Source: Bifidobacterium moraviense (GTDB taxonomy: Bacteria > Actinomycetota > Actinomycetes > Actinomycetales > Bifidobacteriaceae). Taken from it: a stretch of DNA of 64,000 nucleotides. Every line of letters starts with the position of its first letter. Position 1 is the stretch's first letter. The stretch lies in NCBI RefSeq assembly GCF_012932365.1, contig NZ_JAAIIH010000001.1, forward strand, positions 372,001 through 436,000, read 5' to 3'. Position numbers and translations under genes: made by a program. The notes under the pieces are model-generated. The model did not search any database. It saw nothing but the letters and a program-made list of their open reading frames with translations, and had not been told where the DNA came from. Below, piece by piece: positions 43,800 to 52,446 of this stretch.

Positions 43800-44048
43800 T
43801 CAGATGAGGTTGTACTTGGCGAGCAGGCCGAGCGCGATGATGACCGCGACCCAGATGAGCGCCACGATGACGGTGAGGCGGTTGAGGTTCTTCTCCGCCA
43901 CGCCCGAGGTGCCGGCGTTCTGGGTGAGACCGCCGCCGAACATGTCGGACAGGCCACCGCCCTTGCCCTTGTGCATAAGGATGAGCAGGGTGAGCAGCAC
44001 GGATGCGACGACGACGATGACATCCAGCGTGATCTTCAGGGCAACCAC
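43800..44048 (-). CDS. secG: SecG, preprotein translocase subunit
   Basis: The 82 residues start at GTG 44048 (MVALKITLDVIVVVASVLLT), with GGAGG 7 nt upstream; an in-frame extension of 16 residues lacks support. There are two membrane helices (about 4-22 and 57-77) joined by HKGKGGGLSDMFGGGL, the SecG loop signature. It is the small subunit of SecYEG. It lies downstream of tpiA in the conserved whiA-pgk-tpiA-secG series. Confidence 0.95.
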   Translation of the reverse strand: MVALKITLDVIVVVASVLLTLLILMHKGKGGGLSDMFGGGLTQNAGTSGVAEKNLNRLTVIVALIWVAVIIALGLLAKYNLI

Positions 44049-44115
44049 TATTGAACCTCCACTTTTCGTAAGTCTTGAGCCATGATACCCCAACATCGGG
44101 ATGAAAGCGGCCCGA

Positions 44116-44910
44116 TCAGAACGTTTTGACGGTTTTTTCCGCCAGACGGCATATTTTGGCGAACTCGTCCACGTCGAGCGAAGCGCCCCCGACGAGGAAT
44201 CCGTCGACGTCGGCGCCCCGCAGCAGCTGCTGCGCGTTGCGCGAATTGACCGATCCGCCGTACAGGATGCGCATCGCGCCCGCCATGCGGGGACCGAACT
44301 GCGCGTGGACGGCCTCGCGGATGGCCCGGGCCGCCTGCTGCGCGGAATCGGGCGTGGCGACCATGCCGGTGCCGATGGCCCACACGGGCTCGTAGGCCAC
44401 GATGAGCCGCGCCACGTCCTCGTCGGACAGATCGCGCGTCACGTCGTGCACCTGTCCGACGGCGAACTCGAGCTCGATGCCCTGACGACGCTCCTCGAAG
44501 CTCTCCCCCACGCACAGGATCGGCTGCATGCCGGCGGCGAGCACGGCGCGCACCTGGTCGACGATGTTGGCGTCGTCCTCGGGATGGTACTTGCGGCGTT
44601 CGGAATGCCCCACGATCACGTACCGGCAGCCGAGCTTGGAGAGCATGTCGGCGGAGACGTCCCCCGTGAACGCGCCCTGCGACGTGACGGACACGGACTG
44701 CGCGCCGTAGCGGATCCGCAGGTCGTCGGCCTCCACGAGCACCTGCACGCTGCGCAGCGCCGTGAACGCCGGCATGAGCGCCACCTCGCAGCGCCGGAAG
44801 TCGAATCTGGCGTCCCTGAGCGTCCACGCGAGCCTCTGCACGAAGTACGTGGCCTCGAGATGGTCGAAGTTCATCTTCCAGTTGCCGGCGACCAGCGGGA
44901 TGCGCGCCAT
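44116..44910 (-). CDS. tpiA: Triosephosphate isomerase
   Basis: The 264 residues hold all the catalytic landmarks: Lys in AGNWKMN, His in VIVGHSERRKYH, Glu in VAYEPVWAIGTG and the phosphate-binding ILYGGSVNSRN. It interconverts dihydroxyacetone phosphate and glyceraldehyde 3-phosphate. The ATG at 44910 follows GAAGGAG. It is separated from pgk by a 230-bp repeat-rich gap and from secG by 67 bp. Confidence 0.98.
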   Translation of the reverse strand: MARIPLVAGNWKMNFDHLEATYFVQRLAWTLRDARFDFRRCEVALMPAFTALRSVQVLVEADDLRIRYGAQSVSVTSQGAFTGDVSADMLSKLGCRYVIVGHSERRKYHPEDDANIVDQVRAVLAAGMQPILCVGESFEERRQGIELEFAVGQVHDVTRDLSDEDVARLIVAYEPVWAIGTGMVATPDSAQQAARAIREAVHAQFGPRMAGAMRILYGGSVNSRNAQQLLRGADVDGFLVGGASLDVDEFAKICRLAEKTVKTF

Positions 44911-45000
44911 CGGGACTCCTTCCTCGTGATGATTCGTGCCATGACGATGCTTCGCGGCGACGGGCTCCCCTCCCCATGAGAAGGCACCGCCACAGGGGCG

Positions 45001-45127
45001 ACTGAGGGGAGCGTGGATCGTGCCACAGCTCCCCTCAGTCTGCTGCGCAGACAGCTCCCCTCAGAGAGGGGAGCCAAGATCGATATGACTTCTGCTGCGC
45101 AGACGGCTCCCCTCGAGGAGGGGAGCC
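45001..45127. repeat. Cluster of GCTCCCCTC/GAGGGGAGC hairpin repeats between pgk and tpiA
   Basis: An inverted repeat ACTGAGGGGAGC (45001-45012)/GCTCCCCTCAGT (45028-45039) is followed by two near-identical 37-bp units, 45039-45075 and 45091-45127. Each unit reads TCTGCTGCGCAGAC, a variable base, GCTCCCCTC, 4-5 nt, GGGGAGCC. A further partial GCTCCCCTC lies near 44966. The pattern resembles REP-type intergenic elements and may shape the 3' or 5' ends of the pgk and tpiA messages. Confidence 0.85.
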
Positions 45128-45140
45128 GATCGCATCGAGA

Positions 45141-46346
45141 CTACTCCAGCACCTTCAGGCCGGGCAGCTCCTTGCCCTCGAGGAACTCGAGGGAGGCGCC
45201 GCCGCCGGTGGAGATGTGCGAGAAGCCGTCCTCCGGGAAGCCGAGGTTGCGCACGGCGGATGCGGAATCGCCGCCGCCGACGATGGTGAAGGCGCCGGCC
45301 TTGGTGGCGTCCACCAGGCCCTGGGCCACGGCCTTGGTGCCGGCAGCGAACTCAGGAACCTCGAACACGCCCATCGGGCCGTTCCACACGACGGTCTTGG
45401 AGTCGACGATCTTGTCGTGGAACAGCTTCTGGGACTCCGGGCCGATGTCGAGGCCCATCTTGTCGGCCGGGATGGCGTCGGCGGGGACGACCTCCGGGGC
45501 GACCGGGGTGTCGCCGGCCGGGAAGCCGGCGTTCACGACAACGTCGGTCGGAAGCACGAGCTCGACGCCGTTCTTCTCGGCGGTCTCGATGTAGCCCTTG
45601 ACCTTGTCGAGCTGATCCTCCTCGAGCAGGGAGGTGCCGACCTCGTAGCCCTTGGCCTTGAGGAAGGTGAACACCATGCCGCCGCCGATGACCAGACGGT
45701 TGGCCTTGTCGAGCAGGTTCTCGATGACGCCGAGCTTGTCGGAGACCTTGGAACCGCCGAGCACCACGGTGAACGGGCGCTCCGGGTTCTCGGTGGCCTT
45801 GGAGAGGGCCTTGACTTCCTTCTCGACGAGCAGGCCGGCGGCCGCGGGCAGGTCGGCGGCCACGTCGTAGTTGGAACCCTGGGCGCGGTGCACGACGCCG
45901 AAGCCGTCGGACACGAACGCCTCGCCGAGCGCGGCGATCTTCTTGGCGTAGGGGGCGCGCACGGCGGGATCCTTGCTGGTCTCCTCCGGGTTGAAGCGCA
46001 CGTTCTCGAGCAGGACCACGTCGCCGTCCTTGAGCGCGGCGACCTTGGCCTGGGCGTCCTCGCCGTAGGTGTCGGCGGCCAGCGGGACCTCGATGCCCAG
46101 CAGCTCGCCGAGGCGCTTGGCGACGGGGGCCAGAGACAGCTCGGGGACGACCTTGCCCTTCGGACGGCCGAGGTGGGCCATCAGGATGACCTTGGCGCCC
46201 TCGTCACGCAGGGCCTTGATGGTGGGCAGGGCGGCCTTGATGCGGCCGTCGTCGGTGATGGTCTCGCCCTTCAGCGGGACGTTGAAGTCGGCGCGGACCA
46301 GAACGCGCTTGCCCTTGAGATCTCCAAGATCCTTGAGTGTCTTCAT
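45141..46346 (-). CDS. pgk: Phosphoglycerate kinase
   Basis: The 401 residues have [13 protein letters not shown] near the N terminus, [43 protein letters not shown] in the hinge region and [13 protein letters not shown] with the C-terminal nucleotide site. It makes ATP from 1,3-bisphosphoglycerate. The start [15 protein letters not shown] at 46346 has GGAAAGGA; an upstream in-frame stretch of 43 residues crosses a terminator and is excluded. Codon use is biased as in other glycolytic genes. Confidence 0.98.
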   Translation of the reverse strand: MKTLKDLGDLKGKRVLVRADFNVPLKGETITDDGRIKAALPTIKALRDEGAKVILMAHLGRPKGKVVPELSLAPVAKRLGELLGIEVPLAADTYGEDAQAKVAALKDGDVVLLENVRFNPEETSKDPAVRAPYAKKIAALGEAFVSDGFGVVHRAQGSNYDVAADLPAAAGLLVEKEVKALSKATENPERPFTVVLGGSKVSDKLGVIENLLDKANRLVIGGGMVFTFLKAKGYEVGTSLLEEDQLDKVKGYIETAEKNGVELVLPTDVVVNAGFPAGDTPVAPEVVPADAIPADKMGLDIGPESQKLFHDKIVDSKTVVWNGPMGVFEVPEFAAGTKAVAQGLVDATKAGAFTIVGGGDSASAVRNLGFPEDGFSHISTGGGASLEFLEGKELPGLKVLE

Positions 46347-46420
46347 GAATATCCTTTCCGTACTGCTGACGCAGGGAATGGGCTGTTTGCCACTTCCGAA
46401 GTGTACAGGCCAACACGAAC

Positions 46421-46446
46421 AAAACCCCTGCATTTCGCAGGGGTTT
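46421..46446 (-). terminator. Intrinsic terminator between whiA and pgk
   Basis: On the minus strand AAACCCCTGC-gaaat-GCAGGGGTTT forms a perfect 10-bp stem followed by TGTTCG; with the stem Ts the run is TTTTGTT. It separates the whiA transcript from pgk. Confidence 0.88.
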
Positions 46447-46501
46447 CGCATCGCGGGACGACGGCGCGCCCGCATGGATCGAATACGGACGGGACCGCGG
46501 A

Positions 46502-47449
46502 TCAGGCGTTCTGCGCGCGCTGCTTCTCCACCTTGGCGGCCAGCAGGAGCAGACGGCGGATGCGTCCGGCGATGGCGTCCTTGGTGACGGGCGGGTCGGC
46601 CAGACGGCCGAGCTCCTCGAGGCTGGCGTCACGGTGGTCGAGACGCAGCTGGCCGGCGGCGCGGAGGTTCTCCGGGACGTCGTCGCCGAGGGTCTCGAAC
46701 GCCTTGAGGATCTTCTCGCTGGCCTCGACGGCCGCCTTGGCGCTGCGGCGCATGTTCGCATCGTCGAAGTTGGCCAGACGGTTGGCCTTGCCGCGGGATT
46801 CGCCGTCGGAGCGCTTGCCGGTCCATTCGCGCGCCGAGCGCGGGGCGCCCAGCAGGATGAGCATGCGCTCGATCGCGTCGGGGTCGCGCAGCGTGACGCG
46901 CTCGGAGGAGCGCACCTGACGCGCCTTGACGCTGATGCCGAGACGGCGGGCCGTGCCCACCAGCGCCAGCGCGGCCTCGGAACCCGGGCAGACGATCTCC
47001 AGATAGCTGGCCTTGCCCGGATCGGACAGTTCGCCGTGCGCGAGGAACGCGCCTCGCCACGCGGCCTTGATCTGCGCGGGGGTGCCGGAGACGACGTCGG
47101 CGGGAAGACCACGCACCGGACGCTTGCGGCGGTCGATCAGGCCGGTCTGCAGCGCCAGCGCGCCGCCCGCGCGCAGCACGCGCACCGAATAGCGCTGCAC
47201 CGTGCCGTTGGGGGTCTGCCGCGACACCTGGATGAGGTCGGACTCGTGACCGAACACGTCCTTGATCGTATCCTGCAACCACTTCGCTGCATCAAGCGAA
47301 TCGAACTGCGCCTCGACGACGATGTGCTTCTGGATGAGGTGCAGGCCGCCGCCGAAACGGATCATCGCGGCCGCCTGCGCCTTCTTCGCTGCAGACGTTT
47401 CGTTGTCGATTGCGGCAAGTTCGCTTTTGACGTCATCGAGCAGTGCCAA
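46502..47449 (-). CDS. whiA: WhiA, DNA-binding sporulation/cell-division regulator
   Basis: The 315 residues have an N-terminal LAGLIDADG-like domain ([44 protein letters not shown]) and a C-terminal HTH with the invariant end [22 protein letters not shown]. WhiA controls septation genes in actinobacteria. The chosen start is TTG at 47449 ([15 protein letters not shown]), because AGGAGG lies 7 nt upstream and other WhiA proteins begin there. A TTG 36 bp earlier would place that site inside the coding region. Confidence 0.95.
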   Translation of the reverse strand: MALLDDVKSELAAIDNETSAAKKAQAAAMIRFGGGLHLIQKHIVVEAQFDSLDAAKWLQDTIKDVFGHESDLIQVSRQTPNGTVQRYSVRVLRAGGALALQTGLIDRRKRPVRGLPADVVSGTPAQIKAAWRGAFLAHGELSDPGKASYLEIVCPGSEAALALVGTARRLGISVKARQVRSSERVTLRDPDAIERMLILLGAPRSAREWTGKRSDGESRGKANRLANFDDANMRRSAKAAVEASEKILKAFETLGDDVPENLRAAGQLRLDHRDASLEELGRLADPPVTKDAIAGRIRRLLLLAAKVEKQRAQNA

Positions 47450-47493
47450 GAGCCAACCTCCTACAACTTCTGAGTTCTCGCTCAATTGTGCCG

Positions 47494-47505
47494 GTTCCGC
47501 GGAAC
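47494..47505. promoter_or_regulatory. 12-bp perfect palindrome upstream of whiA
   Basis: GTTCCGCGGAAC lies 45-56 bp upstream of the whiA start and is part of a longer imperfect hairpin (47493-47518). It is a candidate operator in the 229-bp gap between rapZ and whiA, which otherwise holds nothing recognised. Confidence 0.35.
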
Positions 47506-47678
47506 GGTCCGCGAAACCACCGGCTTTCTGTGATATCGAATCGCGTGGACAAGGCCGCCCTCGTTCCGCGGTTCCGAGGCCGCGGTGTTCGACATGTGAA
47601 CCACGCCCGACGCGCGAACGGCAATCGTTTGATGCTTCCGCGACGATTCGGGGCCCGACACGGCGCGGGAACCCGGCG

Positions 47679-48614
47679 TCACGCCGCCGAGCGGTGGCGA
47701 TGCAGCTCGCGCGCGGAGACGGTCACGTTCAGCCCGTGCGTGCGCAGGCGCCGCGCCAGCTCCTCGCTCATCGCCACGGAGCGGTGCTGTCCGCCGGTGC
47801 ATCCGATCGCGATGGTCACGAAGTGCTTGTCCTCGCGCGCGTACCCCTGGATGGCGGTGTCGATCGCCTTCTCGTAGGCGTCGAGGAACTCCTTCGCGCC
47901 GGCGCTGGCGAGCACGTAGTCGCTCACGGGCTCGTCAAGGCCGGTCAGCTCCCTGAGCTGCGGCACCCAGAACGGGTTGGGCAGGAACCGCACGTCGGCC
48001 ACGAAGTCGGCGTCGAGCGGGATGCCGTACTTGAAGCCGAAGCTGAAGATGTGCACGGCCACGGTGGTGGGGCCGGTGCCCAGCAGGCCCTCGTACAGCT
48101 TGGTGGACAGCTGGTGGATCGACAGGCTGGACGTGTCGATGACGATGTCGGCACGCTCCTTGAGGTTGGCGAGCAGGGCGCGCTCCTCGCTGATGCCGTC
48201 GATCAGACGGCCGCCGCGCTGCAGCGGATGCGGCCTGCGCACCGATTCGTAGCGCTTGATGAGCACCTCGTCGCTGGCGTCGAGGAACAGGATGCGCGTC
48301 TTGACGCCGAGGTCGTCGAGATGGCTGAGCACCTGGGACAGGTCGTCGAAGTACGAGCGGGACCGCACGTCGATGACGGCGGCGAGCTTGTGGATCTTCG
48401 AGGCCGAGTTGGTCATCATGTCCACCAGCGGCACGAGCAGCTTGGGCGGCAGGTTGTCCACCACGTACCAGCCCATGTCCTCGACGCTGTCCGCCGCGTG
48501 GGAGCGCCCCGCGCCGGACATGCCGGTGATGAGGAGGACCTCGACGTTGCTGGCGGGTTCGGGCGAGGGCTGCGCCGTCTCCTGCGCGGGATCGGCGGGA
48601 TTGGTGTCGGTCAT
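47679..48614 (-). CDS. rapZ: RapZ/YvcJ family nucleotide-binding protein
   Basis: The 311 residues have a Walker-A-like [20 protein letters not shown] (about 34-53; Arg replaces the P-loop Lys, as in other actinobacterial members), [33 protein letters not shown], and the C-terminal [10 protein letters not shown] that binds small ligands in RapZ. In E. coli RapZ steers degradation of the GlmZ RNA. In Gram-positives the role is less clear. The ATG at 48614 shares one base with the aroE stop and has GGAGG upstream. In many genomes yvcK sits between this gene and whiA; it is absent here. Confidence 0.93.
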   Translation of the reverse strand: MTDTNPADPAQETAQPSPEPASNVEVLLITGMSGAGRSHAADSVEDMGWYVVDNLPPKLLVPLVDMMTNSASKIHKLAAVIDVRSRSYFDDLSQVLSHLDDLGVKTRILFLDASDEVLIKRYESVRRPHPLQRGGRLIDGISEERALLANLKERADIVIDTSSLSIHQLSTKLYEGLLGTGPTTVAVHIFSFGFKYGIPLDADFVADVRFLPNPFWVPQLRELTGLDEPVSDYVLASAGAKEFLDAYEKAIDTAIQGYAREDKHFVTIAIGCTGGQHRSVAMSEELARRLRTHGLNVTVSARELHRHRSAA

Positions 48615-49582
48615 CACAGTGCCTCCTCGAGTGCGTGGCGCATGGCGATTTCGATGCGGTCGTCGTCGGTGGTCGTGTTCAGCAGCCGGCCGTCCGCGTC
48701 GGACGGCGGGTCCCCGTCCCAGACGCCGGTCATGAGCAGCACCTGGATCAGGGCCTGGTACAGCAGCATCTCCTCGCCGCCGATCGCGAGCCCTCCCCTG
48801 GCGCGCCACGCCTGCATGAGCGCCGTGGGACGCGGATCGTAGACCACGTCGAGCAGACGGGATCCCGGCTGCACGGCGCCGCGTTCGGCCAGCAGGTCGG
48901 CCACCGGGTCGGCCGCATGGCCCGGGATGGTGTTGATGACGACGTCGGCGGACGCGAAGGCGGCGAGCAGGGCGTCACGGTCGTCGAGCGCGACGACGTC
49001 GAGCGCGTGGTCGCGGCGCAGGAACCTGCGCGCCAGCGGCTCCAGCGCGGGATTGCGGTCGGGATGACGGGCCGCGACCGTGATGTGCCCGACCTCGGGC
49101 ATGACCGTGCACGCGGCGACGGCCGAGGTGGCGGTGTTGCCGTTGCCGATGACGAGCGCACGGCCCTCGCGCAGCTGCGCGACGGTGACGCCAGCCTGCT
49201 GGGTGGCGTGGTCGAAGGCGAGCTGGATGCCCACCACGTCGGTGTTGTACAGCTTCACGGACGGATTGGCGGCGCGGCCGGCCAGGACGTCGGCCCAGTC
49301 GAACACGGCGGTGTTGGCCACCTTCAGCTCGCGCGCCCACAGGTTGGACGGCACGCCGTACGGCTGGATGGTCTTCTTGAGGGGCATCGTCAGGCTCAGG
49401 CCCGCCCACGTGGGGTCGAGCCCCGCGAGGAACCCGGCGAGGTCCTCCTCGCCCACCTCGTGGCGGTCGTAGTGCCAGTCGTCGAGCCCGAGGGCCCGGT
49501 ATGCGGCGTTGTGCAGCACCGGCGAGAGCGAATGCGCGATCGGCTTGCCGAGCACGGCGCAGCGATGGTTGACCTGGGTCAT
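48614..49582 (-). CDS. aroE: Shikimate dehydrogenase
   Basis: The start MTQVNHRCAVLGKPIAHSLS at 49582 follows AAGGAGG and matches the family N terminus; the longer frame upstream is excluded. Among the 322 residues are SLTMPLKKTIQPYG (substrate lysine), NTDVVGIQLAF (substrate Asp), the nucleotide loop VIGNGNTATSAVAACT and GGEEMLLYQALIQ. It reduces 3-dehydroshikimate in aromatic amino acid synthesis. The NADP loop reads GNGNTA rather than the common GAGGAA, a moderate variation. It is coupled to rapZ. Confidence 0.9.
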   Translation of the reverse strand: MTQVNHRCAVLGKPIAHSLSPVLHNAAYRALGLDDWHYDRHEVGEEDLAGFLAGLDPTWAGLSLTMPLKKTIQPYGVPSNLWARELKVANTAVFDWADVLAGRAANPSVKLYNTDVVGIQLAFDHATQQAGVTVAQLREGRALVIGNGNTATSAVAACTVMPEVGHITVAARHPDRNPALEPLARRFLRRDHALDVVALDDRDALLAAFASADVVINTIPGHAADPVADLLAERGAVQPGSRLLDVVYDPRPTALMQAWRARGGLAIGGEEMLLYQALIQVLLMTGVWDGDPPSDADGRLLNTTTDDDRIEIAMRHALEEAL

Positions 49583-49894
49583 GTCCCTCCTTGTTCGCTT
49601 CACCCATCCTAGCGTATCCGCGGGTCCGCGCCCGGGGTTTTCCGGCATCCCCCAGCGTCCTTCCGGGAAGTTCCCGGGAGACCGGACCACGCAGGAGACT
49701 CCGGTGCCTGACGGGAACCGTTCTCGGCAAGGGAAGGGGCGGGTTTCCGGGCGGACGACGGAACGACGGGGTCCGCGTCCGGAACCGGGCGCTTCGCTTG
49801 CCGGCGGCGCACGACCTATCATGATCCAGACGAACCGCGAGCGAATTGCGAACGAGCCGCGCACGAGCCGCGCACGAGCGAAAGGCAGGCAACC
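49583..49894. other. Gene-free divergent promoter region
   Basis: The 312 bp lie between aroE and a divergent oxidase-like gene. They hold a TATCAT hexamer (49817-49822, possible -10) and an 11-bp tandem duplication CGAGCCGCGCA (49853-49863, 49864-49874) just before the ribosome site. Nothing else was recognised. Confidence 0.55.
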
Positions 49895-50491
49895 ATGAGC
49901 GTCGACTACGCGAAGGAGACGAACGGCGCGCGGCGGCGCAATGACGCGCGCACGATCGCCGGGGAGCACCGCCCGATGCGACGCGCCGACCGCGAGGTCA
50001 CGGACCCGGACCGCATCGAGGCGATCATCGCCGGCTGCGATGTCGTCGACGTCGCGTACGCGGACGCCGAAGGGCTGACGATCGTGCCGCTCAACTTCGG
50101 ATACGAATACGACCATGTCAGCGGCCGCCTTGCGCTGTGGATGCATTCGGCGTCGCGCGGACGCAAGATCGACGCGATCCGGGACGCCGGCAACCGTCTG
50201 CGCGTCGCGTTCTCCATGCGCACGGACTGCGAGGTCATCGAGGGACGCACGGCGTGCGGATGGGGCGAGGCGTTCGCTTCGATCGTGGGTGAGGGAACCG
50301 CGTCAGTCGTGGATGACCTCGACGAGTGCCGGCGCGGGCTTCGGCTGCTCATGGCGCATCAGGCGCACATGCCCGACGCGGCGTTCACCGACGCGCAGGT
50401 CAGGGCCGTGACGGTGTGGCGGATCAAATCCGACCATCTCGCCGCCAAGGCGCATCCGCATCCCCGGTCTACTGCGCGCGGCGCAGCGTGA
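49895..50491 (+). CDS. Pyridoxamine 5'-phosphate oxidase family flavin-binding protein (NimA-like)
   Basis: The 198 residues include MRRADREVTDPDRIEAIIAGCDVVDVAY and then FGYEYDHVSGRLALWMHSA, which follow the split-barrel FMN-binding fold of NimA-like proteins. Some members reduce 5-nitroimidazoles; many have no known role. AAAGGCAGG precedes the ATG. The last 23 bp overlap the end of the convergent nicotinamidase gene, so the C-terminal tail (HPRSTARGAA) may be of little structural value. Confidence 0.82.
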   Translation: MSVDYAKETNGARRRNDARTIAGEHRPMRRADREVTDPDRIEAIIAGCDVVDVAYADAEGLTIVPLNFGYEYDHVSGRLALWMHSASRGRKIDAIRDAGNRLRVAFSMRTDCEVIEGRTACGWGEAFASIVGEGTASVVDDLDECRRGLRLLMAHQAHMPDAAFTDAQVRAVTVWRIKSDHLAAKAHPHPRSTARGAA

Positions 50492-51086
50492 CGCCGGCGT
50501 CGGCCATCTGCCGGCGCGCGGCAGCGCCGAGCTCCTCGCTCACCGGCACGGTGAGATCCTCGAATACGGTGACCGGGTAGCCGAGCTTGCGCGCGTCGAG
50601 CGCGGTCTCCTTGACGCAGTGCGATTCGGCGATGCCCACGACGTCGACCTGCTCGATGCCGGCCGTCTTGAGCGCGCCGGCGAGCGTGCGTCCTGCGGCG
50701 AGCGCGGCAGCGACCTGATCGCGCGACTGGATGCCGTCGCCGTCGTCCTCGATGCCTTCGAAGCCGGAGTAGGCGGCCGCATACTGCCCCTTCTTGAAAT
50801 GATGCTCGATGCCGAGCGACTGGATCGCCGGATGGAGCTGCGCGTTCGGCGTGCCGGCCTTGCCGTGCACCGGCCATGTGTCCACGAAATCGGGGTGATC
50901 GGACCAGTGCGCGCCCGGCTCGATGTGCCAGTCCTGCGTGGTGGCGATGTAGGCGTATTCGCCACGATGCGCTGTCACGTACGCGGCGATGCGCTCGGCC
51001 ACGGCGTTGCCGCCGTCGACGCCAAGCTCGCCTCCTTCGCAGAACGTCGGCTGAACATCCACGACGATCAGTGCCTTCGCGCTCAT
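50469..51086 (-). CDS. pncA: Nicotinamidase/isochorismatase family protein
   Basis: The 205 residues have the catalytic triad of the family: Asp in LIVVDVQPTF, Lys in TWPVHGKAGTPNAQ and Cys in GIAESHCVKETALDA. The metal-binding Asp-His segment TTQDWHIEPGAHWSDHPD is also present. This pattern is that of nicotinamidase, which deamidates nicotinamide for NAD salvage. The ATG at 51086 follows AAAGGGG at about 8 nt; upstream in-frame codons are dismissed. Confidence 0.9.
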   Translation of the reverse strand: MSAKALIVVDVQPTFCEGGELGVDGGNAVAERIAAYVTAHRGEYAYIATTQDWHIEPGAHWSDHPDFVDTWPVHGKAGTPNAQLHPAIQSLGIEHHFKKGQYAAAYSGFEGIEDDGDGIQSRDQVAAALAAGRTLAGALKTAGIEQVDVVGIAESHCVKETALDARKLGYPVTVFEDLTVPVSEELGAAARRQMADAGVTLRRAQ

Positions 51087-51228
51087 GCGCTGCCCCTTTC
51101 CCTTCGATGTCGCGCGAGATCGCACCCGTCCCGCGCCGATGCCGCCATCAGATGACGCCATCAGTGTAGGCGGGCGGATGCCGGCGCAGCAATAGTCAGC
51201 GGTCACGGCATCGCGTAACGGCATCATG

Positions 51229-52380
51229 TCACGGCATGACCATGAACGCGACGATCGACAGCAGCAGGACGGGCGCGCCGAACGCGGCCCAGTGCTCGCG
51301 CACCAGCGCCGCGTATTCGCGCATCATGCGGACGGTCCGCCATCCGACCGGCACAGCGGCCGCCGCGGAAGCGCTCGGGATGCCGAGCTGCGCGCACAGC
51401 GCCGCAGCGCGCGGCAGATCGTAGGGATCGGTGACGAGCAGCACGCCAGCGTCCCTGCCTCGCACGTCGGCGTCCTCTCGCGTGTCGGCGTCCCTGCCTC
51501 GCCTGCCCTTGCGCGCGGCGAGCGCCTGCAGGTTCCCCTGCAGCGTGCCGTCGGTCAGGCGCACGATCCGCGACGACGGGACGCCGCGCGCCTCCAGCAT
51601 GCTTCGCATGCGCACGGTGTCGTCGGTGCCGTCGTCGTCGCGCACGCCGCCTACGGCGATCGTGGCCGCGCCCGCCGAGGCGTTCCACAGCTGCACGGCC
51701 CTGTCGAGGCGCGCAGCAAGCAATGGACCGGGCAATGGTCTGGACAATGGCCTGGACGGATCGGGTTTCGGCGAACGCGCGTCGATGCGCCGCTCGTCCA
51801 GCCGGTCGCCGTCCACGGTGCGCCCCTGCACGAGGATGACGTCGCAGCGCGCGGCGTCGACCGGACGCACGGCGCATGCCGCCGACCACAGCCGCCACGC
51901 CGCGAACGGCAGGCTCAGATCCAGCACGAGTGCGCCGAGCACGGCCATCGCGCGCGACAGCTCCTGCGAATCCGCAATGGCGTAGAAGGCCGCAGGCACG
52001 AACGTCGCCATGCCCATGAGCGCGCACCATGCCAGCGATGCGATGCCCGCGGCCAGGCCCGTCAGCACGCCGGCCACCGGGAAGAGCGGATACTCCGGCC
52101 TGCGCAGCGGCGCCATGGCCGCATGCGTCAGGCAGCGCACGCCGAACGCGAACGGCGGCGCCAGCGCCAGAACCGTTACGAGCGTCACCATCGCGTTCCA
52201 TGCCACGTCCATGGTCAGCAGACGGATCATGACGCCCAGCGCCAGCAGCCACAGGCCAAGGAACAGGGCGATCGCATTGCGCAGCCGGCGCGGCTCGCGG
52301 TCCATCGACAAGGCGAAGCACGCCAGCAGCGCGACGGCCGGAACGAGCAGCCACTGCGGGTCGGGAAGGAACGTGAACAT
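51229..52380 (-). CDS. DUF218 (YdcF/ElyC-like) membrane protein
   Basis: Of 383 residues, the first 190 form about six membrane helices. The cytosolic or extracytosolic DUF218 domain follows with DVILVQGRTVDGD, VGGVRDDDGTDDTVRMRSML, VLLVTDPYDLPRAAALC and a final helix (APVLLLSIVAFMVM). The typical VxGG motif of the family is partly retained as VQGR. Short internal duplications occur around residues 210-225 (PLSRPLPGPL) and 290-310 (GRDADTREDADVRGRDAG). Related ElyC proteins affect envelope synthesis. The ATG at 52380 follows AGAGGAGA. Confidence 0.8.
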   Translation of the reverse strand: MFTFLPDPQWLLVPAVALLACFALSMDREPRRLRNAIALFLGLWLLALGVMIRLLTMDVAWNAMVTLVTVLALAPPFAFGVRCLTHAAMAPLRRPEYPLFPVAGVLTGLAAGIASLAWCALMGMATFVPAAFYAIADSQELSRAMAVLGALVLDLSLPFAAWRLWSAACAVRPVDAARCDVILVQGRTVDGDRLDERRIDARSPKPDPSRPLSRPLPGPLLAARLDRAVQLWNASAGAATIAVGGVRDDDGTDDTVRMRSMLEARGVPSSRIVRLTDGTLQGNLQALAARKGRRGRDADTREDADVRGRDAGVLLVTDPYDLPRAAALCAQLGIPSASAAAAVPVGWRTVRMMREYAALVREHWAAFGAPVLLLSIVAFMVMP

Positions 52381-52446
52381 GACGGTCTCCTCTGCTGCGC
52401 CGGCATGGGCGCCTTGCCGGATGGGCCTCTAGGGCGGGGCCGGGGC

